A DNA stretch of 64,000 bases from Ceratodon purpureus (taxonomy: Eukaryota > Streptophyta > Bryopsida > Pseudoditrichales > Ditrichaceae). Location: positions 11,036,718 to 11,100,717 of the forward strand of contig CM026422.1 in assembly GCA_014871385.1 (NCBI GenBank), written 5' to 3'. Positions 32,346-42,500 of the stretch are shown here, piece after piece (the first letter of the stretch is position 1; every line of letters begins with the position of its first letter). The notes below the pieces were generated by a model. The model searched no databases. It saw nothing but the letters and a program-made list of their open reading frames with translations, and was not told where the DNA came from. The translations under genes and the position numbers were made by a program.

Positions 32346-33054
32346 CCTTGAGTAGGTTCATCAAATTGCCTACATCTACAAGCAGGGTTTCAAATAAATG
32401 AACGACTATACTAGTTTAACTAAATTTAATAAAATCAAAACCTCAATCCCAAACTTCAAAAACTCTACAAACAATCATCTTCCATAAGTAAAAAATAGCA
32501 CATAGTAAATCAAAGTATATAATTTTTTATTTATAAACACTTTTTACATTCATCATTACGTCATTTCTAAGAATTTCAAGATATCTTACATCTTCAAGTA
32601 TTCAGGTCTTGCAGTACATGGGTAACTTAAGTTCCCTATTAAAAAAAGTGCCTTTCTAGATAAAATCAGGATATGCAGCCATATGCATATTTCAAGTAAT
32701 TCCAATTGTTACTCTCGTGTACATCATTTAGCCTGGGTCATATCCACAAGACTTTTGTGATATCTCTATTTAAAACGATCTTGATTGTGCAAACTCTGGT
32801 TGCAGCTTGCAGAACTTGGAGTGTTGCCTTGGGGTGCTCTTTCCATACTTCTCAGAGTGAGTATCTACTCTTATTTTTGAATGATATTTTTGGACGTTAA
32901 TGTTATTATGTGTTTCATTGTTTTATTCCGGATTGTTTTAAATAGCATCAAAACATTTGATTACAATTCACTTATAACTCAATTCTTTGAAGGATTGCAC
33001 TCTGCTCCCAACACTTTTATGCAAGAACAATATACCACTTATGACTGAATTGGA
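32346..33054. other. AT-rich gap with fragments of two dispersed repeats
   Basis: AT-rich without genes. 32745-32880 is similar to 46616-46750 (listed separately). 32877-33054 is the left half of the dispersed repeat seen whole at 14061-14440. Confidence 0.55.
32745..32880 (+). repeat. 136-bp duplicate of 46616-46750
   Basis: Nearly identical, same orientation: ATCCACAAGACT(T/C)TTGTGATA, GATCTTGATTGTGC, TTGCAGCTTGCAGAACTTGG and CTCAGAGTGAGTATCTACTC. The partner lies just upstream of the receptor-kinase exons. Similarity is sharp at both ends. It may be a small non-coding mobile repeat or a shared gene fragment; no protein is recognised. Confidence 0.8.
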
Positions 33055-34212
33055 TCCTAGGGTGATTGATATAAATTAGTCCTCAATTAAAGTATTATAT
33101 AGCAAAAAATAACCAAAATAGTTAAAATGTATCAATTTTGTTCATTTCACGTCAATAGTCTAGCTCTCTATTATATGGCTTATTTTATATTTCTGATCAA
33201 ATAAATGTAGTACATTTTAACCATTTTTTACCATTTTCCATTTTACAGCATCCTACCTTAATGGGCTCCATTTGCACCTCAACTCATATTTAACCCCTAA
33301 AGTTCCTTGATTATATTTCACCAAAAAATGCTCCAAAACTACCATTTCCAATGTAAAAAGCATGAATGACTAAAAAAATATGTTTTTCTAATTATAACTG
33401 TAAGATCTTAAACTAGATTATTGTAATACATAGCTAATTTTTTTTAATGTAATGGACCGTAGAGATTGGAAGATTATAGCAATTGAAATTTGAAATCAAA
33501 CTTTTTTGACAAGATTTTTGACTAGGTTGACACACTCTAAATTTTCTTTTCTTCGGTTTTTTGCATTATGGATTTTAGGGGTTTTGATGCACGTCAAAGA
33601 AGACTAAGTTAGCTAATTGCATTAAAAGAATTACACACAAAAGTCAAGTGTAGCTTGTTGAAAACATTATTTTTATTAAGTTGAATATACAAGAATGCTA
33701 AATCTTATTTCTTTCCTACAAATTCCAAACGATCAAAGTAAAGATTGATGTCCATCCTTTCACTGAAAAAAAAAAAAAAAAAAAAAAAACCTACAATGAT
33801 ATTTTTTCTAACTTTTATGAAGGAAAGAAGAAGTTTTTTTAGTACACTGCCCAAAACGGTGAAAAACTTTAATATTTTGTGGAATGATCATTATGCACTC
33901 AAAGTTGTTTTTTTTGGAAACCTCAAAGATGACATCATAAAGTATTTATAGAATTTTTTTAGAGGTAATTGATGTATGTAGCATGGCTGCCCGAATTGGC
34001 CATCGAACAGCTTTTTCCACTTTGGATACTATAACTATTTTTATAAATATCCAATTGAAAAAATTAGATTCCCTCAAAGTTCTTGTTATGGCTTATATTC
34101 ACAAAAAGTTTCAAAAAATCTCAACTTCAACTGAAGTCACAAGTACATGCCCGAAGTCTAAAAAAGCCCATTCTAGGACAATTGTCCTTTAGGGGTTAAA
34201 AAAAAGGTGTAT
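33055..34212. mobile_element. 1.16-kb insertion splitting the dispersed repeat
   Basis: Comparison with the whole copy at 14061-14440 shows extra sequence between TTGGA at 33050-33054 and TTGGA at 34213-34217; the whole copy has one TTGGA. The 5-bp direct repeat is a candidate target-site duplication. The insert is AT-rich, has a poly-A run at about 33766-33789 and no long ORF, so its class is unknown. Confidence 0.5.
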
Positions 34213-34639
34213 TTGGAGCAACATGCGTAGCTCAACAGATTATTGGATTCTTGGATTCGCACAATAGTGTTTCACATTTTTCACCAAAAACATTTCACTC
34301 TCACATTTGTCGGGAGGGTATAAGGCCTCATTCTCCATTCAAGTTTACTCACCTTTATTATAAACTAGTTTTAAACGATACTCATTTCAGGTTGTGTCCT
34401 AATTTGGACTTTATTATGCAATTTTTTTTTTAAATATTTCTTTCTCCAAAAAAAAAACTAAAAAAAACTATACATATAGAATAATATTACATAAAATGGT
34501 TTCCCGTATTTTTGTTTTTCCATCCTTAAAAATTCCAATTTTTTACATTTTCCTTTTCCAGAATTATTTATGAACGAACCTGCTATTGACGTGCAGTACT
34601 AAAACAATTAATTAACCCGTTTTAAAAGAAATTGGATTA

Positions 34640-34880
34640 CTTACATTTGCTTCTCATTCTACTTCTGAATCAACGAGGTGGCTCAAAACAAAACTCGGAT
34701 GCCAGCAACGAAAACACGCTTCCGGGATACCCAAGACCGCGTGGTGTCCTCCCATGACCGAGACAACGCTCTACACCCGCGGCTTTCGACCAAAGTCTCT
34801 CAAGCAAGCAAGAAGGCTCCGAAGCAGACCTAAGGGAAGAAATTCCAGATCGCAACGAGATTGTGTTGTCGCGGGCCGGC
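34640..34880 (-). repeat. Inverted copy of the V-ATPase subunit E upstream region
   Basis: Reverse complement of about 26352-26605. Shared landmarks include CACGCTTCCGGGATACCCAAG, ACACCCGCGGCTTTCG, AAGTCTCTCAAGCAAGCAAG and CAGATCGCAACGAGATTG, with scattered changes. It carries leader/promoter sequence but no subunit E exon. Confidence 0.85.
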
Positions 34881-36483
34881 CATCTACTTGTTGCAAAAGG
34901 GTTCCGGCCATCTAGAGCAACACGATCGACCCAGGCTTGGGAGTTTTCTGGAGGTTTTCATCCACTCGCGGCATGAGGTATTGTGTGCCTCCAGCTGGTT
35001 GATATGACAGGAGTTTTGAGACTGATCATGAGCCACTCTGCTCTAGGTTGATGTGTCGACGGTTTCTCCTTCCAAAGAATACTATGACATTTTCAGATGC
35101 TGAAAGAGGGCATGACTGGTGCTTCAACGACCTGGAAAATATCACTCGGGCTTGTCCAAAAGATTAGAGGTTCCCGAGAACACATTCTGAAGCCATATTT
35201 ACATAATATATGTGTCCTGTTTTTCACAACCAATATGACTTGTGAGATTCTTTGGGTCAGTTATAGCCTCCAAGTTCCATATTGCCGGAATTTCAATTAT
35301 GTGACCACTGGACAGGTATGCCGCTAGAGAGTCGGTCAAGCACTTCACTGCTGGGAACTACTGTATTTGCTAGAATTCGTGAAAACCAATTTGAAGCCAC
35401 TTCCATGTCCACATTCAAAATCATCTATGTGTAACTTCCTTTGTTTGCAGACGTCCTCCAGGGTGCTTTTGCGCCATTGTGGTAGATGGCAGTAGCTACG
35501 TCTGCCATCATCAGTGATATGCAGATATGAAAATTCCCGTTGGCTGACTTGGGTTTCCCCCAACTCAGCATGTCAACCGGGTAGGACATTATGGGGGGTT
35601 GGTTGCGCAGGGTTTGGGATAGGGGTTGATTCTCGGTTTACAGGTTAACAGATGTCTGCTTAGAAGTGTCGAATAGACTTTGCAAGCTTATCAATTTGCG
35701 GCATTTGAAGTTGTAAGATACTGTTAAGAAACTATCAACTAAATTGACCTTCTGCAATTTCCATCTTCTCTACAGTGCAAGCCCAAGCTTTTTTTCTTGT
35801 GTGACGTATTCCAAATAGTAATGAACGGCCTCATCTTTGCTTCTCATTTACAGCGTAGAGAGGCCTCCTTGCCAAACTTCTTAGTGATTTTGTGCAAGTT
35901 AACTTATGAATACTTCCATCAAGTCATCACCGATGACCACTTACAGAGCTCTCTGCCCTAACATGCCAAACCCCACATTGCAGCTTACTCTTCATGTCAG
36001 CTGATTAACTGGACTTTCCATTTGCAAATTAGCGCCCCAAGTCAACCATTCTTCACGATACCATGTCAGACAATCTCCAGAGTTGACCCTGAGAGCAGTT
36101 ATAATGGCTGCTGCAGAGGGTGGAGAGTCTTCATGCAATTATGCACATATATCCCAATATCGAACTCTTATTATAGTGCCATTGAGTTGCCAACACTTCA
36201 TTTTTGTTCCATTTTGATCAGAACCAAATCTCAGGTGCAGCACATTGAAGATCTTAGCTGCCCTCCATCACATTTCAGCTCCACCTGCATTTGGAAGTGC
36301 CAGGCAGGTGATCAACAACTAATTAAGAGGATTGTGTCGACTTCGGATATAAATCCTCCATCAAAGTCCTTCCTTCGCCACCTTTGTGATTCGCCTTCTT
36401 CACATTCACAGCTTGTTCTTTGCACTTAAGGCCTCAACATCTCTCCGATTGCCTTCACCGATCTACTTAGTAGCTCCACCACC
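34881..36483. other. Gap and upstream region of the lipid-transfer-protein gene
   Basis: No gene with recognisable similarity was found. A plus-strand open run at 36022-36429 (135 codons) lies directly upstream of the LTP start, has odd composition and no domain, and is best read as leader/promoter sequence. The 100 bases before 36484 are C-rich, consistent with a 5' UTR. Confidence 0.45.
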
Positions 36484-36915
36484 ATGAAGCTCCAGGCTAC
36501 CCCAGCTGCAGCAATGTGCATGGTGATGCTCCTTGTGGCATCAGAGATGCTGGTCACATCTCAGGCAGCGGGGTGCGACATCTTCCAGCTCGTGCCGTGC
36601 ATGTCAGCCAGCAAGAATGCGAAGGTCGTGCCGTCCAAGCAGTGCTGCACCAACATCGCCAACATGGGCAAGGGGCTGCCTGGAGCCAAGTGCCTGTGCT
36701 CACTGCTGAGCCACCCCCTGGCGAAGTCTAATGGGGTGGTGCCTCGCATCGCCCTGGGCATCCCCCAGAAGTGCCGCATCGCTGTCCCGAAGGGCTTCGT
36801 CTGCCAAGGTCCTCGATCGATCCATCGCACTTCACCACACCATTCCTACTCCCTTACGCTGCTTTCTCAGCTGCTTTCTCAGCTGCTTTCTCAGATCCGT
36901 ACTCAGGTCAATTGA
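36484..36915 (+). CDS. Non-specific lipid-transfer protein (8-cysteine motif), secreted
   Basis: 143 residues. Residues 1 to about 29 form a signal peptide with hydrophobic core MCMVMLLVASEML. The mature part shows the full eight-cysteine motif: C31-x7-C39-x14-C54C55-x14-C70-x-C72-x24-C97-x9-C107. Such proteins bind lipids or waxes in the apoplast and help build cuticle or respond to stress. The usual end of the fold is close to C107; the 36 residues beyond it, with LLSQ repeated (from a repeated GCTTTCTCA unit near 36860-36895), may be an extension or an unspliced last intron, as many LTP genes have an intron there. The coding part is GC-rich compared with its surroundings. Confidence 0.85.
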   Translation: MKLQATPAAAMCMVMLLVASEMLVTSQAAGCDIFQLVPCMSASKNAKVVPSKQCCTNIANMGKGLPGAKCLCSLLSHPLAKSNGVVPRIALGIPQKCRIAVPKGFVCQGPRSIHRTSPHHSYSLTLLSQLLSQLLSQIRTQVN

Positions 36916-37796
36916 ACCATTTGTTGGCACAAATCTGAAAACTGCATTTCTATGGAACTATGGTATATAAGTTGTTACACACTATTTGCTGCTTGCTTCT
37001 GTTAGCTCAATAACCATGACACGTTCTGAGTTTATTCGTAGGAGTTCATCCTGATTCCAAAATATAAGGCCACGCTGTAGAGATGAACATCCTGATTAAG
37101 TTTATAATATTGTGGATTGGATATTGTTTGTTGCGCAGGAATTCGTGTTCCTGGAAGCTAAATGTTTTATGAAATCGAAGCTCAAATGGGCTTAGAATCG
37201 GTCCGGCCGACAGTTAGTGCCCTCCGATATGAGAACTCGTAGAGCTTTTGGTGTCAGCAGTTCTCTAGGTTTGGAACTTTGTATCTTGCAACATATGCAA
37301 TATTATTGTTTAGATCATTTCGATGATGCCTTTGACAATCAATCATGCGAGAGCAGAATCCCAGCTTCACAAGTCGGAATAACTAGTTCCTTGCTATGAA
37401 TGCATTGTTACTAGTTCATTGCTATGAACGGTCTTCGCCATCCCAATATGGGTGGGTGTGGATCAGGTTTTATTCTATTTCCACACCTGAGCAATCTGAT
37501 AAATCAGTCATCGCTCATGAGCCAATGTTTCATATTCGAATTCAAAGATGTAGCTGGCCAGGTCCATCGGTTAATCGAACTCTGGACATGTCATCTTAAA
37601 CATGATCTTCAAATCCAGATTCTTAATATCTGTGTCCACTCATGTCTGACTCACTGAGGGATTCATCCCAATTCCAAAATACAAGATCACCCCGTGGAGT
37701 TTTTCCTTTACTTTTCGTTTTATTTTCAATTAAAGAAGGCGTAGAAATTGGATAGTGTTCGAAACACACATGGCCCCAGTGATCGAAACACACCAT
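36916..37796. other. Intergenic gap
   Basis: Contains the LTP 3' flank. Sequence at 37060-37090 and 37660-37700 shares a CCAAAATA(T/C)AAG block, a possible diverged local repeat. Nothing else is supported. Confidence 0.5.
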
Positions 37797-38135
37797 CTTT
37801 TACAGAACCGCAGTCAAAAGCCCCGATGAATTACAGACCTGAACTACCTTGGGAATTAAGCTGTGAAATTTGACACTGTCCTAAAATCATGAATGCCTAG
37901 CAGAAGGAAAAAAATTAAAAAAACTAAAAATTGTAGGTGACATCAGCCTCACAAGATCTTTAACATTACTTCTACCATAAAAAGCAACAAGAGCATAGAC
38001 TTTATGGAGCTGTTTGAATTTATTCCAGAAAGTGTAAACGCAGGGTCCAGCAAATTACCTCGTACGCATTGCTGATGTCCTTGAATTTTTGTTCTGCACC
38101 CGGATCTCTGGAAACCCATTTTTGTTCAGCATCTT
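37797..38135 (-). repeat. Copy of a DnaJ gene segment fused to the receptor-kinase end
   Basis: Matches 59170-59495 in the same orientation with few changes: GAACCGCAGTCAAAAGCCC, GAATTAAGCTGTGAAATTTGAC, CGCAGGGTCCAGCAAATTACC and the DnaJ exon encoding [16 protein letters not shown]. The match includes intron sequence on both sides of that exon, so the copy is DNA-derived. Its right edge lies at GGAAACCCAT, inside the parental intron. Confidence 0.9.
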
Positions 38136-38415
38136 GTCGTAACGCGTGTTCGAAAAGATGCGCCAGACTTGCTGAAGTCGAAGGTGGCTTTGCTTTCAGA
38201 GTCAAGTGTCTCATGCCTTCCGCTTCCAGATTCATGAAGCTGCCCTCTAATGTTGCCACAACCGCGCCCATTGTGGGTCTTCTCTCTGGTTCCACTTGGA
38301 GACACAGCAGGGCTATGTTGATGATGCGTCGCACTTCAGTCTCTTCATCTTTACTAAGGGAAAGCGCTGGATCAACGAGTTCCATTACATTGGAATTGTT
38401 GAACAGTTCACGACC
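38020..38415 (-). pseudogene. Last exon of the receptor-like kinase, ending in a DnaJ-derived tail
   Basis: From an acceptor at 38418-38416 (GTGCACAG) the frame reads GRELFNNSNVMELVDPAL and RPTMGAVVATLEG, the C-lobe and tail of a class VIII-type receptor kinase. It then passes without a stop through QKWVSR into [17 protein letters not shown], a DnaJ exon, and stops at 38020. The tail of about 25 residues is therefore foreign. Together with the exons at 44714-46312 it forms one interrupted gene. Whether the fused gene was ever functional is unknown. Confidence 0.75.
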
Positions 38416-38465
38416 CTGTGCACAGAAGAAAGACTTAATTTAGGCCAAAACAGAAAATTACTGAC

Positions 38466-38470
38466 CGTAT
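38466..38470. repeat. Target-site duplication CGTAT (left)
   Basis: CGTAT directly precedes the TATTGACAT terminus of the copia element and recurs at 44523-44527 after the other terminus ATGTCAATA. A 5-bp duplication is normal for copia integrase. Confidence 0.95.
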
Positions 38471-38679
38471 TATTGACATGAACATAACCAAATAACAGGG
38501 GCGGAGTACACCGCACACACTCAAGAGAGCTTCACTTTAGTGAGCATCAACTATATACTGTCTCTCGAAGTAACCACAGATGATAAGCATCTGTTTGGAT
38601 GATCCACATGCGACGTGTACATCCATGGTCAAACCACGGTGGATCTTCTGTGAATAGCACAGTAGAGATGATGTCAATA
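38471..38679 (-). repeat. 3' LTR of the copia element
   Basis: 209 bp, with short inverted termini TATTGACAT...ATGTCAATA. It appears identical to the 5' LTR at 44314-44522. It is short for a plant copia LTR. The complementary AGTTTCACC-type termini of gypsy elements are absent. Confidence 0.95.
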
Positions 38680-38701
38680 CCCTCCCTCGCTCCTGTGCAA
38701 T
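38680..38701 (-). other. Polypurine tract
   Basis: On the minus strand the sequence GAGCGAGGGAGGG lies immediately upstream of the 3' LTR, the expected site for plus-strand primer generation in reverse transcription. Confidence 0.8.
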
Positions 38702-38838
38702 TAGCAAGACAGGATTGAAGCATAACTAATAAACTAAAAACAAATCTAGGAAGTAAAAGTGAGAAGACTACTTCTGTAAGAAGGCTAAGTCTTTTGTGTG
38801 AATGCTCAAGTCGCATCCCCGCAGTAGAGGACTTGCTC

Positions 38839-39522
38839 ATGTCGCTCAATCTCCCATACTTCCCGATGGATCTTGCAGAGGTCGAGAGGATCATTTCATC
38901 AGTGGTGATGGTCATGGCGGTTTTGAGCAGTGTCTTTGAGATAGATGACCTTGATGGTGTTGCCATTCTTCTATTTATTTCTTGGTGCCTGCGTCGTGCT
39001 CCAAGTGGTGATGTCGATAGCATCTCCGATGAAGGCGAGTACAGCCCTGAGTATTCGTCAGAGGTCGCAGTGGCTCCGAAGCTTGACTGCTGCAACAGTC
39101 GAAGTGGCAGACACTATGTGGAGGATGGTTTTACTACTGAGGAAGAGCTTAGTGAAACTGTCTATGAGAGAGGAATCAGAGAACCAGGGTTTGAGGTGAG
39201 AAGTGTTTCTTCGAATTCACTGTCTGGCTATTCTAGTGATGAATTCGCTTTAGCTACTAGGGTGGCTGAGAATATGGCTGGCCGACAGACACACGTTGAG
39301 TTCTTGCCAGTATTGACAGAAAGGATTACAGAAAGGATAATCTGGCCTAAGATCCTAGAGTATAAAGAACGAGAGAATAGATCAAGGGTGATGTGTTCTA
39401 TGCGGTTGGTCTGTCGGTCCTGGCGTCGTTTTGTGGATGGTTCTCAGGAATGGGTGGATCATCGACAGTGGCATTATGATCATATGGGTCGGACTGGGTT
39501 TTATGACGCTGATACAGACTGA
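38839..39522 (+). CDS. Accessory antisense ORF in the copia element, F-box-like
   Basis: An open frame on the strand opposite to gag-pol fills most of the 0.9-kb space between the pol stop and the polypurine tract. From the first ATG at 38839 it encodes about 227 residues. The N-terminal half is acidic and serine-rich (EYSPEYSSEV). Near the C-terminus, RITERIIWPKIL followed about 20 residues later by RLVCRSWRRFVDGSQEW resembles the two halves of an F-box. F-box proteins bring targets to SCF ubiquitin ligases. It could be a captured host gene piece or a retained element gene. No promoter was identified, and antisense transcription from the LTR region would be needed. Confidence 0.5.
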   Translation: MSLNLPYFPMDLAEVERIISSVVMVMAVLSSVFEIDDLDGVAILLFISWCLRRAPSGDVDSISDEGEYSPEYSSEVAVAPKLDCCNSRSGRHYVEDGFTTEEELSETVYERGIREPGFEVRSVSSNSLSGYSSDEFALATRVAENMAGRQTHVEFLPVLTERITERIIWPKILEYKERENRSRVMCSMRLVCRSWRRFVDGSQEWVDHRQWHYDHMGRTGFYDADTD

Positions 39523-39588
39523 GATAGGAGAGGGTTTTTCGAGAGAGAGAGAAGAGAAGAAGAAGGGGTTGATCGAGAGAGAGAGAAG

Positions 39589-42500
39589 TCAGTAGGATTT
39601 GCTATGTCCAGAGCAGTTGCTGAGACTGACGATGTTAAGTTTTCCCCGGAACTTTTCGAATAATCCTCGGCCTAATGGCTTGGTGAATAAATCTGCAATC
39701 TGTTCAGCTGACGTGACATGTAACACCTTGACCTCGTTACTCTCAATTTTCTCTCGTGTAAAGTGATAATGAGGGATTATGTGTTTGGACCTTTGGTGAA
39801 ATATCGGATTGTATGCTAATTTAATAGCACTCTCATTGTCACAGTGGATAACTATCGGTTCGTCAAGAGGGAGGCCTAGATCATTGAGCAAGAGTCCCAA
39901 CCAGACAGTTTCTCTAGATGCGTCTGACAAGGATCGATATTCTGCTTCTGTACTGGACAATGCTACAGTAGGTTGTCTTTTGGAGTGCCAGACGATTGGG
40001 CTTCGACCTAGTGAGAATGTGAACCCTGTCGTTGACTTTCCGTTTTCTAAGTCTCCTGCATAATCCGAATCTACATATCCGACTAGGGTGCTTGCTTCAT
40101 TCCTTCTGAATAGAATCCCATAATCCAGTGTGCCTTTAATGTACCGCATGACTCTCTTCATGGCTTTGAGATGGGAGACTCTCGGGTTTGAACTGTATCT
40201 GCTAAGGACTCCTACAGAATATGAGATATCAGGTCGAGAGTGTGTTAAATAGATGAGCTTGCCTACACCGGATTTGTACTGGAAACCATCACATGGTTCT
40301 TCACTGGGATCAGATAAGAGTCTTGGTCGCTCAACCATCGGTGTGGCTACTGCTTGGCAATTTAGCATGTCAAAGATTTCTAGGACTTGTCTCGCATAGC
40401 CTCTTTGTGTCATGAGTATGCCTTCGGGGACCTGTATGAATTCTGCTTTCAAGTACATGGTGATATCTCCCTCCCCAAGCTCACTCATTTCAAAACGGGT
40501 TTCGAGCTGATTTTTCAACCAATTGATCCAGGCTAAATGATTTCCAGTGAAAAGCAAGTCATCAACATAAAGAATCAGAAGAATAATCTTGCCTTCGTAA
40601 TGGATGACATATAAGTTATAGTCGGAATTGCCTTTGTGGAAGCCTTGTCCACGCAGCCAAGTGTCGATTTTCTCATACCAGGCACGCGGCGCCTGTTTGA
40701 GTCCATATAGGGCTTTTCGCAATCGACAGACTAAATGCTCCCTCCCACGTTCAATAAATCCTTCTGGTTGTGAGATATACACTTCTTCTTTGAGATCCCC
40801 GTGGAGAAAAGCGGTCTTGACGTCCATTCCATAAAGCTTCCAACCATTTTGCGCTGCCAGTGCAATCATGGCTCGTATCGTTCCCCATTTTACAACGGGG
40901 GCAAATGTCTCACCGAAGTCGACTCCATGCTGCTGTTCGAAACCGCGACATACTAGGCGGGCTTTGCATCTCAGTAAGCTGCCATCAGCCTTAGTCTTTG
41001 CTTTAAAAATCCATCTGGTAGAAATCAGAGATTTTCCCGGAGGCAGTGCCGTGAGCTCCCAAGTCTCATTCATGTAAATGGCACGCATTTCATCTTCCAT
41101 AGCGTGCTTCCACTGGGGAATGCTGTTAGCTTGGGCAAATGACGATGGTTCTAGAGGCAGGGCCATCATACCTACGAAGTAGTCTCGGAGATGTGCTGGT
41201 AGCGACGCATTTCTTCGCGGTCTGATGCTCACTGGAGCCTTGGACGTTGATTCTTCTGACGTCCGATCATCAATTTGGTGGAGCTGAGTGATATCATTTG
41301 CTGGTGAATGATGTGAGCTCATGTCGTTGAGATCATTAGTCACCGGCCAGTCCTCGAGGTCGTGTGATAGATCCAGATTGTCTGTGATCGGCTGTGGCAA
41401 GCTTGGTGTAGGAGACAGTCCTTCAAATCGGTAGGGATCCGATGGTGACCCTGGTGGAGTCTGTTGAGTTGGTGAAGCTTGTGGCGTTAGTCTCCGTGGC
41501 TCCAGCAGTTGATCAGTAACGGCTGGCTCAAGTTGTGAGGTAGCTGGTGATGTCACCATGGTATTTTGTAACTCTGTAGCAGCCTCTGGCTCAACTGATG
41601 AGGGATTGCTTTCGATCGATGAATCTATGCTATAGAGAGGAGTGAGTAAATATGATATGTCAAATTTTAATTCTGAAGGATCCGTTTGGAAGAATCGAGT
41701 TTCATCGAATGAGACATCTCTACTTACTGCAGTCTTTCGAGTTGATGGATGGTATACTCGAAAAGCCTTCGAGGCTTCATCGTATCCTAAGAAAATAGCC
41801 TGTTGTGATCTGGACTCTAGTTTGTTTCGAAGACTCTTGTCCTTGTGGACATATATCAGACAGCCAAAGGTGCGTAGATGCTGTAGGCTAGGTTTGATTC
41901 CATAGAATTTTTCATCCGGAGTGACACCCAGATTAGATCGAGTTGGTGATCGATTCATTAGGTACACGGCCGTTTTAGCGGCTTCGGCCCATAAATAGTT
42001 CGGAGCATTGCTGGCTATCAACATACTTCTGACCTTCTCGAGAATGGTTCTATTTTTGCGTTCCGAAACTCCATTCTGAGATGGAGTTCTCGCAGTGGTA
42101 AGATGTCTGTGAATACCATGGGATGCACAGAAATCTATGAAGGATTGAGATAAGAATTCTCCTCCGCGATCGGTTCTAAACGTTATGATTTTCCTTCCTG
42201 TCTGATTCTCTATCAGGGCCTTGAATACTCTGAATTTCTCAAGTGACTGACTTTTGTGTGCCATAAAGTATATCCACGTCTTCCTGGACATATCGTCAGT
42301 GAAAGTTATAAAGTAAAGTGAACGAGCTAATGATGGGACTGGTAGTGGTCCACATAGGTCCGAGTGAATGATTTCCAAGAGCTGTGAGGCTCGGTTGTCT
42401 GCTACTTTAGGAAAGTTCTCTCGAGTTTGCTTTCCTTGCATGCAAGGACTACAGACATCTGAGATCATGGGCAGATCAGGAATTCCAATGGCGTGTCTGC

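Noticed and set aside
36022..36429. Plus-strand ORF of 135 codons just before the LTP gene
   Set aside because: No similarity or signal sequence; it is better explained as LTP upstream DNA.
38547..39095. Sense-strand ORF in the copia element overlapping the antisense F-box-like frame
   Set aside because: It runs into the 3' LTR, is serine-rich without domain, and is the shadow of the longer antisense frame.
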